DNA of 64,000 bases from Onthophagus taurus (GCF_036711975.1 NC_091967.1:4092001-4156000); one strand, 5' to 3'. Positions 21,606-34,135 are shown, counted from the stretch's first letter. The notes: generated from the letters alone by a model not told the origin. Made by a program: numbers and translations.

Positions 21606-21609
21606 TTAA

Positions 21610-23030
21610 TCCCTTGCGACCTGTAAATAACCTTTTAAAGTATTTGATAAATAAATAAATAATTACATAAATTTTATTATAAAAAAACTGCTGCTTAACC
21701 TCTTAGCTGCTTAACCTCTCCTAAATTTGACAATGTTTGACATATAACCTCCATTACTAACCTAACATACATGTAAATGTATGTGGTGAAATAATCTAAG
21801 TCGTACGTCCATATCTTGATTCATACCATTTTTAAACGTCAAGTCACTGCCAGCTTTCGTGGTTTCTACTATATCGATCTTATTTGATCTACTTCAATAT
21901 GACAAGAATAACCATTAAAAAACTTTTCATTCTTCATCCGTCATGTAGTTAATTAAAAAATTCCACAACCCACACCTTAGACTTCACTTATCCATATACA
22001 TAAAGCCAATCAAAATGCCACGATCTGAAGACGAGAAGTCCTCAAGTCGACAATTCCATCGGACAATCGCGAAATTGGTGCCTAGTGTGTTGATCGGACC
22101 GCTCGTCAGCGAGTCCGCATTAAAGTGTCATCAATGGTGAATGACGATAACGATCCTTCAACGATTGGCTCCTTTAAGCCCCCGGACGGTGTTACAATGG
22201 GCTAAACGTCCATTCGAGCTACTACTGGACCTGGTGAAACAGGGGTCGAGACCTTTAACCGTTCGACGATTGCACACGCACTCAACACACACATACATAC
22301 ACAGACACTGAGATGAGAGGCGTTCGAAGCGACGCCTGAGGAGAGCGGCTTCGACGCCTAAAAGCGACGGCCGAAACCGTGAGAGACTCGGGACTCAACT
22401 TTAATTGAAAATGACAAATCCCTCTATTGAAATGGTAATCAACTACTAGGAAATCCTATTAGGATAAACTCTGCGACTGATCGATACGATTCCCATTGGC
22501 GTGATAAAGACCGCTCTACCGACAAGAAAAGGATGCTAAAATTGAATGAGGAAAACGAGATTTTTCTTTTTTTATCTAGTTATTATTTTTACCTTCCCAA
22601 ATTGTTATTGTTTTTAATATCATTATCTCTAAATAGAGAAAAATAACGTATATATCCCACAGATTAAATTCGAATTAATGGGGGTTTGGCGAGGAATAAA
22701 AACGCGTTTAACACCAGAGGGATAGTTTTCTATATATATGGGCGGTGTAAATTGCTTATCATAAAGCCATCAGAACGAGCAACCGACCGGTTCGCGGTGT
22801 GTCATGATTGAATGGAACGGCGAGAGCTGTGTGTTGTTCGCAGAATGATAGAGATTGATGGGGATACGTTACCGGGGTGGAAATCGTTAAATAATTACCC
22901 AAGCCCCGTATACGCACACAGATATTCTGAACTCTACTTCAAATGGTACACAATGATAACGTTCTTTTATGGGGAGTATACACTATACCGGAAATTTAAT
23001 ATAACTCGCAATACATGAATGCAGTAATCA
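21610..23030. other. Unique intergenic sequence, no supported gene
   Basis: A GC-rich region at about 22030-22400 includes CACACAC/TACATACA runs and AGCGACG-type words. The small ORF at 22812-23018 shows no known motif. Nothing further is supported. Confidence 0.45.
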
Positions 23031-23139
23031 TAGTTACGAAATTAGTATGTATGTATGTAGGAAAGCGGAGGGTATGCTACGCACACAGCACCTAGGCCCC
23101 AACGGGCCCCTTGTACATCCTCCTACACTGTCTCCGGCT

Positions 23140-24560
23140 ACATCAACCAGCCTAAGGAATTTCCGAAGGCTAGAATACAGCTCAGAGGTGTGTTCCTGAT
23201 GCCATCTGTGGTCGGCCATTCCTCTCCGAAGTCTCTCATTCTGAGGTCTTGCAGAGTGGGGCATTCACACAAGATGTGTCGGACCGTCTCCTCGCTCTCT
23301 TTACAAAGGCGACAGAGAGGACTAACAGCAAGCTTAAGGTTATAAAGATGCTTGTTTACCTTACAGTGACCCGTGACGAGTCCCGTTACAGTTCGTAAAG
23401 CCTTACGAAAGACAAGGCTGCCTCTGCTGAAGGATAATGTAATACTTCCTTAGACAGATGGCAACCCTTAACCCTATCCCACCAGTTCATGAACTTTTTG
23501 TGGGTAAAATCTTTAATTATCTCAATCTGAGTTGATAAGGAGGGAGCGATTATCGGTTCAGGCGAACATGGCGCTCGCTTGGCAGCCCTTTTGGCAAGCC
23601 TATCAGCGTGCTTGTTACCTGAACAAGTCGAGTGTCCTTTTATCCATTGAAGTATGACACAGTTATGCACTGCAGCCTTCTCCAATGTCAGATGACAACC
23701 CATAACAAGTCCTGAGGTAATTGTTATTCTACTTAGGGCTAAAATAGCTTGTCTACTGTCAGTATAAATTGTAAAAGTCTTACCTACCAAGTTGGATCTG
23801 ACAATAACGTTAGCGGCAAGTTGTATGGCGATTAACTCCGCCTGTATGACGGTGGTACTTATACCTAAAGGTTCAGATACGTGGAGTCGGAGATCATACG
23901 AGAAGACTCCGGCTCCAGCTCCTTCCCGTCTCTTTGAACCATCAGTGTAGATTTTAAGGCTGTTTTTTACCTCTACTTCTGTGGAGCTTGGGTGGGTGAG
24001 ATATTTCTTCGTAAAAATGTGTTGTAGGGGTGTAAAGTCCGTTGCACACTCCAGAATTGGTGAGTAATCCACCATTTCATTCCAGAGATTGGCATTTTTA
24101 CTATTTCTCTCACCCATTAGAATTCCTGCTGCTCGCAGTCGAGTCATGGTCACCAATGCCACCTCTTGGATGAACAAATGAAGTGGCGTTAGGTTTAACA
24201 TGTTTTCCATGGCTGCAGTGGGGGTAGTCCGCAGCGCACCTGTAACGTACAAACACGCAAGTCTCTGTACTTTATTAAGTGCAGTAGTGGATGTAGACTG
24301 TAGGGTCTTTGACCACCATACTACTGCACCATAAGTAAGCATAGGTCGGATTACAGCCGTGTAAACCCAGAGGGCATTTCTGGGTGACCGGCATTGACCG
24401 AATGCAACGTACGCTTTTTTTACTCTATTATCTAGGTGGGCTCTCCATGTGATTTTATTGTCAAGTGTGATGCCCAGATATTTAACTTCTTTTGACAATA
24501 CCAATGGAGTATCAGCAAGGGATGGCATTCTGGGATTGCCAACCTTCCTATACGAAATTA
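23140..24560 (-). pseudogene. LINE (I/R1/LOA-like) reverse transcriptase C-terminus with RNase H
   Basis: The open frame 24528-23386 carries the post-catalytic reverse transcriptase region (EVKYLGITLDNKITWRAHLD, then AVIRPMLTYGAVVWW). A full RNase H domain follows with its acidic residues visible: IYTDGSKRREGAGAGVF, QAELIAIQLAA, IYTDSRQAILAL, and WIKGHSTCSGNKHADRLAKR. After a frame change near 23390 a Cys-His module follows: VTGHCKVNKHLYNL, then CRLCKESEETVRHILCECP. This arrangement is known in LINEs of the I, R1 and LOA groups. The 5' side ends near 24560 without the YxDD core, so the copy is truncated. Confidence 0.9.
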
Positions 24561-24634
24561 GTATTGTCCCATATAAAGTGCAACATAGTTTTGGTTTTGC
24601 TTGGAAAAAAATAACGTCCTTATGATAACCCTGA

Positions 24635-24850
24635 GTTTTCTAGATCTAGTGTTTGTTCTACTTTTCGCTCAATAAAAATATACCACAATCTAACGTTAAA
24701 TAACAATTAAAACTAGGACTAACACTAGATCGAGAATGATTCTCTCAATGATTCTAATTCTAGGTCTAGTGTTAGTTCTAGTGCTAGTGCTAGTGCAAAA
24801 CTAGAACCAACACTAGACCTAGAACTAGAAACATTTGGGTTTAGCCGTTA
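24635..24850. repeat. Palindromic CTAGTTCTAG-type repeat copies
   Basis: Two adjacent hairpin units. One has a TTTCTAGATCTAGTG arm and a degenerate partner (ACTAACACTAGATCGAGAA). The second is TTCTAGGTCTAGTGTTAG with its reverse complement ending in CTAGAAACATTTGGGTTTAG. Same family as the 34.25-36.73 kb array. Confidence 0.65.
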
Positions 24851-24971
24851 GCTATTGTCGAACATTTTGGTTAGATCAACAAAACAGAAGAAGGCTGCCT
24901 GACATTTCTATCTGAATCTTTTGGATGTTCTCCATTTTCCTCAATATTGTGTGATCCGTACATGTCATTCT

Positions 24972-25426
24972 TCATCTCGTTACTAAATTTCGCAATGCAT
25001 CATTTGTGCAGGCAATTCTTGCGATCAGAAAGACATGAGCAAACGACACACTCAAATGTATATAAACAGTTTTTTGCAGAAGATGAAATAAGTATGGTGA
25101 TATCAGTTCTAAACAGATGAGATATTTTGGTGTTGCTGTGTAAGATGATTTCTGGATGCAAAGACTGCACGCTTTGGAGATGATATGATAGCACTGCCTA
25201 AACCTCAGTATCTGATTGTATCTGATTAACCCTTGCTCAGTATTAACTTCGGTGACGTACACTATGCTTTTTAAGTGACCCCAAAAATCCAACGGACTAC
25301 CTCGACCTGGAAGCACCTTATCAAGATGTCGACGCATATATCGGATACCTATGAAACTAAAAATCTTTTCCTACAATTTTTTTCACCTATTACCCATTAT
25401 TGTCGTATAGGTTCAGAATCACCCTG
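24972..25426 (-). pseudogene. Mariner-like relic
   Basis: The minus-strand ORF 25337-24972 contains GSPLDFWGHLKSIVYVTEVN, matching the third-Asp region of mariner transposases (PLDFFLWGHLKS). The right terminus CAGAATCACCCTG ends at 25426 before TA. The block CTACAATTTTTTTCACCTAT just inside it recurs at 28350-28370 next to another copy of the same terminus, so the two belong to one family. The remainder is eroded. Confidence 0.6.
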
Positions 25427-25429
25427 TAT

Positions 25430-27070
25430 TTTCAAATTACCTTAATGTGATGGTTAAAAATATGAAATAAAACTATTTGTAAGTGATATTTGTTAAAATT
25501 GAACGTGTAAGAACGGAGTAGACGTAGAACGAGAGAAAGAGAACGAATGAGAAGCTCGGGGACCGAAAAAGGGGAGGCGATTGCCACGCGACCCGTGTAA
25601 CAGAGCGGAACTAAACTAAATTGAGATCGTATTAGAGCCGGAGAGGTCTTATTGCGCATATAATAGACGCTGTTTGTGCTGTTTAACCACTTCCCGAAGA
25701 GAGGCGTTCGAATTAGCATTTTAGGCGGATCCGTTTTCCACTCCTCTCTCTTTCCTTCTCGCCAAAAGCGGCGGTGGCGGCTAGATTGAATTCCTGGTGC
25801 GAATAATTCCTCACTACCGCCAAATATAACACTTATGAATTGTGGATGTAGAACGTTAGGCGCGTATAATGCCATGCTGAGACCCGAAACGGTTTTATTC
25901 TAAACAACTCAGAGTTGGAATTAGCCAAAATGAAAATACAAGAATTAATACACAATTCGTAATAAAAATTTACATTTCGGGTATGTTTTCAATACGGGGA
26001 GAGATTATATAAGAAAATCTTTGACAAAAGAAAGTAAAAAAAATAAATAAAAAATAATTAAAGTGGTTGTCGAAGTAAAGGGAACTTTGGATTGACTTAC
26101 TTCCGGAATTATTGATATAAGGTCACGAGGGAGTCGAGAAGAGAATCTCACCGACGAAATTGTCGGCTGAAGTCAGCGAATGGATTTAGAGAGCTCGAAT
26201 CGTGGGTAGAGTGTATACGCATACAAATCGAGTCTGGTGTCGTGGTAGAATGGAACCCTCATTCCGAAATACAACAATCCGAGAAGATGTCTTGAAGAAT
26301 AGGAATCACCATGAAACTCGTTGACATCACATTTAATTTCAATTTAGAAAATAATAAAAAGCTTATTTTCTACTCGTTCTTACTTGGTTTGGTTCTAAAA
26401 TTTCGTCTGAGAATTTTTGGTAATTAATACTTGTTCGAAATGAAACGAAACGACCGCCGATGGCGCCGTTTTCTTTTCTCTCGCTGAACGAAAATACATA
26501 TCGTCCTGAACATACAAATGATCAAAGGGTGCAACGCGTCAAGAGTGCTTCTAAAAACGGGACATTGGCGTATCTGTTTCGAATAAGACGTTAGTCACAC
26601 ATGTGCACGACATTTAGCCACATTAGTTCCACAGTCGGGGCGACCGCACAGCGTCAAAAGTAACTGCTCGCCGGCAAATTACCTCGCCGTCGATCATGAA
26701 TTGTTTAAAACAATGGGAGGTTTGTGGACCGCCACGTGTCCACTACCGACTTCAAAGCTGCCGATGAATAGGTGGCATTATTTTAAACGGGTCTCCGTTT
26801 CCTGCTACTCACTGGGCTGCGGTTGGCGCCTAATTGGTCCCATTTCGGGGACGTCGTAAAATGTTTTGCCGTTTCAAACAACTTTTATTTGCTTTATAAC
26901 TTTACTTAGGCCTGCTTTTATAAACGTTATCCAAACTAATCAAGGTTTATAACATTCTTTGAAATAGAATGTTAAGACGCTAATAATATAAAAACTTTAA
27001 TTTGAAGAAATCACAGATTACAACAATCAAGTCTATGTTAACAGGTTGTATCCTATTAAGGTTGCATAAG
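25430..27070. other. Unique intergenic sequence, no supported gene
   Basis: Mixed GC blocks at about 25500-25880 and 26430-26880. The 147-codon minus-strand ORF at 25432-25875 has no recognisable domain and no clear exon borders. Short homeodomain-type TAATTA words occur but are too common in AT-rich DNA to annotate. Confidence 0.45.
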
Positions 27071-27071
27071 A

Positions 27072-27850
27072 TTAGTGATGAAACGGATAGTGATTTTGCA
27101 AAAAGCCGAATATCCGGTTATCCGGCATATGTATCCGGCCATTCTGTTTATAATTTCTAGTGCATTTCTGAAATGATACCCTTGCCACATTATTGCGATA
27201 TTTGAATGTTAATTTATCAAAATTTCAAATATTGTTTTCTCAAAAACTAAAAGTTATTTTTCAAAACGGGTTGGTTCATTGGAAAGAAGACACTTTTATT
27301 AACACTTTGGGAAACTTTCATGTTCATATTCCAAGAAATGGATTTTATACGAATTTTTAAAACTTAATCGGCGAAAATGGCAAAATTCGAAAAAATTGTC
27401 GATTATTTCAAAAATGTATTCCTCAAGAACTAAAAGTGATTTTTCAAAACGGATTTTTGCATTAAAAAGGGGATACTTTAATTAGTAATTGGTGATATTT
27501 CCACAAGAATCCTTCAAGAAATTAATTTTATAGCGAATTTTGAAACTTATCGATGAAAATTGCAACATCGAAAATTTTATCAAAATTTCAAATATTGTTT
27601 TTTCAAAAACTAACAGTTATTTTTCAAAACGTGTTGGTTCATTCGAAAGAGGACACTCTTATTGACACTTTGGGAAATTTTCAAACTCATATTCCAAGAA
27701 ATGGATTTTTTACGAATTTTTAAAGCTTAATCGGTGAAAATTGCAAAATTCGAAAAAATTGTCGATCATATCAAAAATTTATTTCTCAAAAACTGAACGT
27801 GATTTTTCAAATCGGCTTGTTGCATTAAAAAGAGGGTACTTTAATTAATA
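27072..27850. repeat. About 362-bp repeat family, short copy
   Basis: Begins TAGTGATGAAACGGATAGTG, followed by TATCCGGTTATCCGG words. Slightly more than two repeat units follow, with CTAAAAGTTATTTTTCAAAA and AAGAAATTAATTTTATAGCG. The same start and units occur at 39.24-40.93 kb. The terminus looks hAT-like (AGTGATGxAACGGATA), so the repeats may be interior to a non-autonomous element. Confidence 0.6.
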
Positions 27851-27852
27851 AT

Positions 27853-28280
27853 CGAAAGTGATAACAGCGACAGTTCTGTTAGTAATGAATGTGATGATGA
27901 ATTACAAGCGAAGAGAAGAAAACTAGACGAAACTGCAATAAGAGATTTTATATATCGTATTGGGATTGTTACAATGAGGTTGCTAATGACAAACCTGATA
28001 TAAATAAAGTTGTATTTAATAAAAAAAGTCGTAGAAACAGGGCCAACATGACAAAGTATGTAATCTGAACTATGGTTACACTATGAATGTTTACAAAATC
28101 AAGATCGAGTGCTATGCAGATGATGTCGTACTCTTGGCTGATACTAAGGATGGTATACAGTGGTTAACACAGGCATTTAACACTGCAGCTGTTAAATGCC
28201 AATTCGCCAACAGTTTGTGGAACATCATCGATTCAGCGACACCAATTGTGTATAGAAAATACTGGAAACAACTACTTTGA
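27853..28280 (+). pseudogene. Degraded retroelement pieces including a YADD box
   Basis: At about 28100 the frame reads IKIECYADDVVLLADTKDGI then WLTQAFNTAA, matching the catalytic YADD box of LINE reverse transcriptases of RTE type. Just upstream (27880-27950) an acidic-to-basic stretch, SDSSVSNECDDELQAKRRKL, may come from another protein. Both are too short to classify further. Confidence 0.5.
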
Positions 28281-28324
28281 TGTCATTTTAAAATCTTATA
28301 TGTATTCTAGATTTAAAAGTAAAT

Positions 28325-28440
28325 TTCACGGATATCTAGGAAACTAAAAAGCTTTGGCTACAATTTTTTTCACCTATTACTCATTATTTGCCATGAAGAA
28401 TAAATCCCCCAGTTTATGCGTATAGTTGAGAATCACCCTG
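28325..28440. mobile_element. Mariner-like terminus
   Basis: The sequence up to AGTTGAGAATCACCCTG (end 28440, then TATA) and the inner CTACAATTTTTTTCACCTAT block match the 25330-25426 terminus. This is a solo or truncated end. Confidence 0.55.
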
Positions 28441-29690
28441 TATATTATAATTCAAGTTGCGAATTTTTAAGGAAAATTTTTGTTTGAAAATTTATTCGAT
28501 GTGCCATCAATAGCGTTTGTCGTTAAACTAACAATTTATGAAAAACCGTTTATGCTGCGAGTCGATTGTGTTTTAGGATTAATTAAAACGGTTCACCTGC
28601 CTTTTTTTTTTTGCTATCGGTTCGAACCGGTCGCGGTACTCAATGTGCGCACACAGAAAAATAAATGAGATCGCGTGTCCATTGTCCGGAAACGGCACCT
28701 AACAAAGCCCGGTAACATGTTATTAAACATTTTCCGGTGAAAAAGTAGTTAAACAATGAGGCGGTCGCGAGAATGGTACAGCTTTCTATGGTACCACCGT
28801 CCGTTGCCTACGTGAAAATTAATAATGTGAGAGACGGAAAAAAATGCACAGAACCAAATCGCAACGTACAAAAAACAACGGTTAACAATCAAACCGCATC
28901 AATAATGGAAACACAATCGACTCAATAAATAAAAAATCAAGCGATTCCGCCAACCTTCCCCGGGTAAAAAGCTCAACGTCGATCAACCTTTCCCCCTCGA
29001 TTCCGAGCCTTCCAAACCCGCCCCTTTCTCTACAAAAACCAACTATGCAAACAACGGTTAGTTACATAATAAAGATCCTGTTTGCGCAAGTTACATTAAA
29101 AATGTATTAATCCATTTTCGGATAGCGTATGTCCCAAATGTAAAAACAATCTATACTATAATTTAATGATTGCTGAAATGTATCTTTATTTATGTATTTC
29201 AAGATTTTCTAGAAAATTTCTGGCAAGTTTTATCTGTAATTTCTAAGACATTTAGAACTTACTTCTAGATGAATCTCAACTAGTTACTATATGATATCAA
29301 GCAGATTTATAATAATTTCTTTCAGAACTTTTAATTTATAGGAATTTCTGGGATTCAGTCCTCAGACCTCATCAGTGAGGTCTATGAAAATCGCGTTTAA
29401 AGTGATGATTTGATCGTGAGAGCAAAAAACTGGAGTGTTTGGAAAAAATCCAGTTATTGATTAACCAGAAACTAGCAAGCCATATGCAGCTGACTATTCA
29501 AAAAACTTTCTTGTGCGAAATGCGTGCACTGAGTCACACCAGCAGATATCAAATTTCAGAATGAAAAGCTTCTAAAAATATAGCGAAAGGATGGAGAAAC
29601 GTTTAAGCTGAAACTTGGGAATCAGACTGGATACACGCCTGGAAAACGACAACAGCAGTGTCCTATTGAAAATCTTCAGCACTTATTCAG
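28441..29690. other. Unique intergenic sequence, no supported gene
   Basis: A moderately GC-rich block at 28560-29050, then AT-rich sequence. No homologous exon or RNA gene is recognised. Confidence 0.45.
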
Positions 29691-30280
29691 TATAAATAAT
29701 CAGTTGAAAAGAAAGAATCGTGTAAACCAAAATCACAGTACATTGGATTTTAGTGCAATATTGGCTTTTACAATATTTTCTACTATACGGCAGAGTATAC
29801 CAAAGCCATTTTCAACGATCCTCCTTGCCCTGGATAAAAGATAGTTGAAAATGTTTTTTTCTAGCCCTAAGTACTGTCCGGAATATGGTCTCATTATATT
29901 TTCCATTATAAGAAATGCAGCATCAACACAACAAAATATGGAAGTATAAAGTTGCTTCCAGGTAACATCTTTGGAAAAGGGATATCTATGTTTCCATTTA
30001 AAAAAGGACTCCCGAAAGAAGATTCTTTAAAGATAGTACTATCATGATTTCTTCCATTAGCTCCAATGTCTGCTGTAATGATATTATAATTCACATTTAC
30101 ACATGCCATTAAAACAATGATGAAGGTATGTTTATAATTGAAGAACTGTGAAGAAGAGCCCCGATACAGTTGGGTATGTTCCATCTTTTGTAGAATGTAT
30201 CTTCAACAGAGGCTAATATGTCTCTTGTTAGCTCTGGTAACACTCTGGGCTGTAGTACGTTCCACAGAACAGTTGTCTCT
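29690..30280 (-). pseudogene. PIF/Harbinger transposase relic
   Basis: Minus-strand reading gives RWNIPNCIG (normally RWNFPNCIGAIDGKH), then SSSQFFNYKHTFIIVLMACV, NYNIITADIGANGRNHDSTI and FPKMLPGSN in one frame. After a frameshift, [20 protein letters not shown] follows. The order and motifs are those of the PIF/Harbinger nuclease. Several frame breaks and a deletion after NCIG destroy it. Confidence 0.8.
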
Positions 30281-30580
30281 TTAATTATACAGCCTGATTC
30301 AGAGTAAGCGCCTTATTTTTTTTAGCCACACTATGGGTACTACTTTCAAAATATTTGGCAGTAATATGTTTTAGGACACTCTCTACACGATGGTGATATC
30401 ATATTTTCAATTTGACGAATTATTTCAAAATGGCGACTGTCAACTTTTTTTTTTTAAATGGAATGCCAAATTTTTTTTTTATTATTGAGATCTTAAAAGC
30501 ATTCTTTTTACGACAGTATTTTGTTTTTCTTAAAAATTCATTTCTTTCCCCATCCAAAAGGAACCTAATATTTTAATCTA

Positions 30581-30964
30581 TACTCTGTTTTTAAACCAGG
30601 AAGAGTATTTTAAATTTGTCACCAGATTGACCTTGCACGTGATTGGTTGAATGCGAGGAAGGTTCACACACAGGCAATTTTGAATTATGATTTTGAATTT
30701 TGAATTCGTGTCATTATTGTATATTTTGTGTTCTTAAACCCTTTTTTATTATATTTTGAAATAAATACACTCATAACTTCAATGTTAATTTGTATGTATA
30801 GTGTTGACGATAACAAACGAAAATAAATACAATAATAAGTAAATAAATAAATAATAATTATTAATTTAAATTTACCGCCAAAATATCTAGTGATATTTTC
30901 TGGTAATTTTTTCCAGTGTAAATCTGACTTTCGCGTTTACTCCTCCTGGTTTAAAAACAGAGTA
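30581..30964. mobile_element. MITE copy 1 (TACTCTGTTTTTAAACCAGG ends)
   Basis: Inverted ends TACTCTGTTTTTAAACCAGG and CCTGGTTTAAAAACAGAGTA, with TA at both borders. It is nearly identical to 31373-31771. Both carry the interior ATACACTCATAACTTCAATG. Non-coding. Confidence 0.85.
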
Positions 30965-31049
30965 TAGTTCTAGTGCAAGTGTAAGTTCTAGTTTTAATTG
31001 TTATTCAGCGCTAAGTTGTATATTTTTAAGTTTCGGGTTTAGCCCTGTG

Positions 31050-31370
31050 TCTTCAGACGCTGAATGTTAGGTAAGGTTAGTTTTGTTTACAAACATTAAT
31101 TATACCATGAAGTTTTCTTTGGCAATTAGTAATGGCAATTATAGCGTGAAGTTTTCTTTTGTAATGTCAATTATAGCGTGAAGGAATGTGAGGTAAGGTT
31201 AGTTTTGTTTACAAACATTAATTATACCATGAAGTATTCTTTGGCAATTAGTAATGGCAATTATAGCGTGAAGTTTTCTTTTGTAATGTCAATTATAGCG
31301 TGAAGGAATGTTCGGTAAGGTTAGGTTTGTTTACAAACATTAATTATACCTTGAAGTTTTCTTTGGCAAT
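31050..31370. repeat. 122-bp tandem repeat, about 2.6 units
   Basis: GGTAAGGTTAG starts near 31070, 31192 and 31314 (122-bp spacing), each followed by TTTACAAACATTAATTATAC. It lies between the two MITE copies. Confidence 0.75.
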
Positions 31371-31372
31371 TA

Positions 31373-31771
31373 TACTCTGTTTTTAAACCAGGAGGAGTAT
31401 TTTAAATTTGTCACCAGATTGACCTTGCACGTGATTGGTTGAATGCGAGGAAGGTTCACACACAGGCAATTTTGAATTTGAAGGTTAGGTTATTGACAAT
31501 TCGACAGTTTCGTGTCATTATTGTAAATTTTGTGTTCTTAAACCCTTCTTTATTATATTTTGAAATAAATACACTCATAACTTCAATGTTAATTTGTATG
31601 TTTAATGTTGACGATAACAAACGAAAATAAATACAATAATAAGTAAATAAATAAATAGTAACAATTATTAATTTAAATTTACCGCCAAAATATCTAGTGA
31701 TATTTTCTGGTGATTTTTCCTAGTGTAAATCTGACTTTCGCGTTTACTCCTCCTGGTTTAAAAACAGAGTA
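31373..31771. mobile_element. MITE copy 2 (TACTCTGTTTTTAAACCAGG ends)
   Basis: Same ends and interior as copy 1, with small insertions (for example extra GAAGGTTAGGTTATTGAC after TTTTGAATTT). TA borders on both sides. Adjacent copies in the same orientation allow recombination between them. Confidence 0.85.
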
Positions 31772-31773
31772 TA

Positions 31774-31930
31774 GTAGCGCATGAATGTTTTACACTCGAT
31801 GTTATTTTTGTCAAAATAAATAAATAAGTAGATGTTTATTACAAAATAAAGTTTAATTGTTTCTTTTGTGTCTAGCGCTACTTGATATTTGGACAAAAAT
31901 AACATCGAGTGTAAAACATTCATGCGCTAC
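31774..31930. mobile_element. 157-bp MITE with 40-bp inverted ends
   Basis: GTAGCGCATGAATGTTTTAC at the left and its reverse complement at the right (arms about 40 bp, to GTTATTTTTGTC), flanked by TA. It is directly adjacent to MITE copy 2. Confidence 0.85.
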
Positions 31931-32219
31931 TAGATTAAAATGTGTGCTTTTTGATGGGGAAAGAAATGAATTTTTAAGAAAAACAAAATACTATCGTATA
32001 AAGGATGTTTTTAGGACCTCAATAATAAAAAAAAAATTTTGGCATTCCATTTAAAAAAAAAAAGTTGACAGTCGCCATTTTGAAATAATTCTTCCAATTG
32101 AAAATGTGGCATCACCATCGTGTAGAGAATGACCCAAAACATATTACTGCCAAATATTTTGAAAGTAGTACCCAGAGTGTGGCTAAAAAAAAATAAGGCG
32201 CTTACTCTGAATCAGGCTG

Positions 32220-33790
32220 TATAATGTACAGTGGTTTTTCCCAGTCGAAAATTCCAAGCTAGCTCTTCTTTCTCTATTTTTATTGATTGGTCTTCTGCCA
32301 TTCAAGCACATTACACTAGCAGCTACAACAATTTTCTTTTTATTCATAATAAACAAAACAGTTTCACTCCCGATTTCTTTTTTTTTAATATTGCACGAGT
32401 TGTGACACGACTGTTTATATGTCAAAATCTTCCTTTAATGTCCTGTGTTTAAATATTGCATGAATGCTTGAACGGCTAAAGCAAACGCTTAAAACGTCTC
32501 TGCATCAGAGTTACACAACATTTTTTGTTTAGATAATTTCAACGTTATAAATTCATGAAAAGAGTAACTTCCATTATAAAGACAACACCTTCAATTACAC
32601 GATATTATTAATTTTCTTATTATAACACTTTACGAAATAAGTAACAATCGAAGTAATCACTTTATCGAAGATCTGAAATTTGCGGTTACAATTGCTTAAT
32701 GATTTTCGCCATTTATTGCTTATCCTATAAATAACAGGGATTTCATATTATACCGATTTCTTTTAATGTATTTTAAGTTTTTAATCCACTTTTCTTAAGA
32801 TAGAATATTTATTATCTAAAAAGGTGTTTAGAATCATTTTTTTAAATCCATACAAGCAATAAAAACAAACTCATCATAATTAAACAGCTTTCATTTTATT
32901 TTTTAAATACAACATATAGCATTATACCACATAATTTTTCTGCGGTGGGACTAGTGGTGATCATTTAACGGTGACCATTGGATTTCTTTGTAGAACCGCA
33001 ATGAAAATTCGAATTGCATCAGATAGCGATTATATGGTTCGCGTGGTTTAAAGTGTAGTAAAAGTGTTTCTCCTTTAGGAGATATTTGTAATAAGAAGCG
33101 CTGTGATACGGTTTCTCTTCGATAATATAACAAGAGAAAGATTCCATCATTTATTTTTTCTTAAATTAATTAAATCTCTATTATATTAGTTATTCTATTA
33201 TTTAGTTATAATAACTCATCGTTATTTACAGTTAATGATCGCGTAACTGGTTTTAAATCGCGCGCCAAATGGCGTCCCCCCGTGTTAAACCGAGTTTAAA
33301 ATATTTCGATAAACATTTGCTCGGTCTGCTTTAATCAAATTCGCGCGTCGCGAACAAAAGAATCACGCCGAACGGGGTGGTGCGCGGGGTTGTTTAATGA
33401 CTGGGGCAGACAATCGACAATTCGGTCGTAATAACGTAATTTGACGATATGTGAACAGCTGTTAGACAAATGACGGTAGAGCCAACAAGCCGCCGGGATT
33501 TCAATGCCGCTTGTTCTCCCGTGGGACGTCCGTATGGGAACGAATGTGCGCCCTCTGGAGTCGGCCAACGACAATGTTTGCGGACAGCCTACGTTTCACC
33601 ACTGATATGGGGGGACGTCATCAGGGACCTGTGCATTTAGGATTCACTAACGTTCAATTTTACCTAGGATATACTTTTTTTTTGATAATATGAATCCGAA
33701 TATAACTCAAATTATATTTCCTATGGTTAGTAAATCTTAAGTATTTTAGATATTTATAATTTTGCCATACCGTTGCAATGAACTGGGTTG
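32220..33790. other. Unique intergenic sequence with a GC-rich block
   Basis: The 33240-33650 block is GC-rich against an AT-rich background and is a candidate for conserved non-coding DNA. No gene is supported. Overlapping ORFs on both strands there lack motifs. Confidence 0.45.
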
Positions 33791-33804
33791 CTTTGTTTTG
33801 CGTC

Positions 33805-34135
33805 AATTGCTGAGCCTCAGCCGCAAGCAACCTCGGCTAAGTTCCTGAGTCACAAGATCTTGGTTTAGCCGAGGCCAATTTCTGCTGGGCGTTGCAACAC
33901 CCTGGCAAGTTTTATTTTAACATGATATTAATTCCTGAGGTTCGGCCGCAAACTACCTCGGCACAACTAAATAAAATTCAACGCTCTGTAATCTTTGTTT
34001 AGCCGAAGCTAATTCCTGCTGGACCGTTGGGTTGCTTTTTTTTAACACAATATTAATTCCTGGGCCAATATTAAGTAACATCCAATATTCTCTATTTTTA
34101 GTTTGATCGTGGCCAAATTCTGCTGGAGCATTGGA
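33805..34135. repeat. Degenerate tandem repeat, three units of about 105-135 bp
   Basis: Anchors GTTTAGCCGAGGCCAATTTC (about 33873), GTTTAGCCGAAGCTAATTCC (about 33998) and GTTTGATCGTGGCCAAATTC (about 34101), each followed by TGCTGG. CCTCAGCCGCAAGCAACCTC-type words connect it to the copies near 3800 and 7615. Confidence 0.55.

Larger units (their letters stand above)
30290..32219. mobile_element. Long-TIR element carrying three nested MITEs
   Basis: It begins CAGCCTGATTCAGAGTAAGC at 30290 and ends with the reverse complement at 32219, flanked by TA. The inverted arms are about 270 bp (30290-30561 and 31946-32219). No transposase is present. The interior holds two copies of a roughly 390-bp MITE (30581-30964 and 31373-31771), a 122-bp tandem repeat between them, and another MITE (31774-31930). 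Confidence 0.85.

Noticed and set aside
25432..25875. 147-codon minus-strand ORF
   Set aside because: No motif, no signal peptide, no supporting splice or promoter pattern. Length is compatible with chance in a moderately GC-rich block.
28600..28640. tRNA B-box-like GGTTCGAACC
   Set aside because: No A-box or cloverleaf around it.
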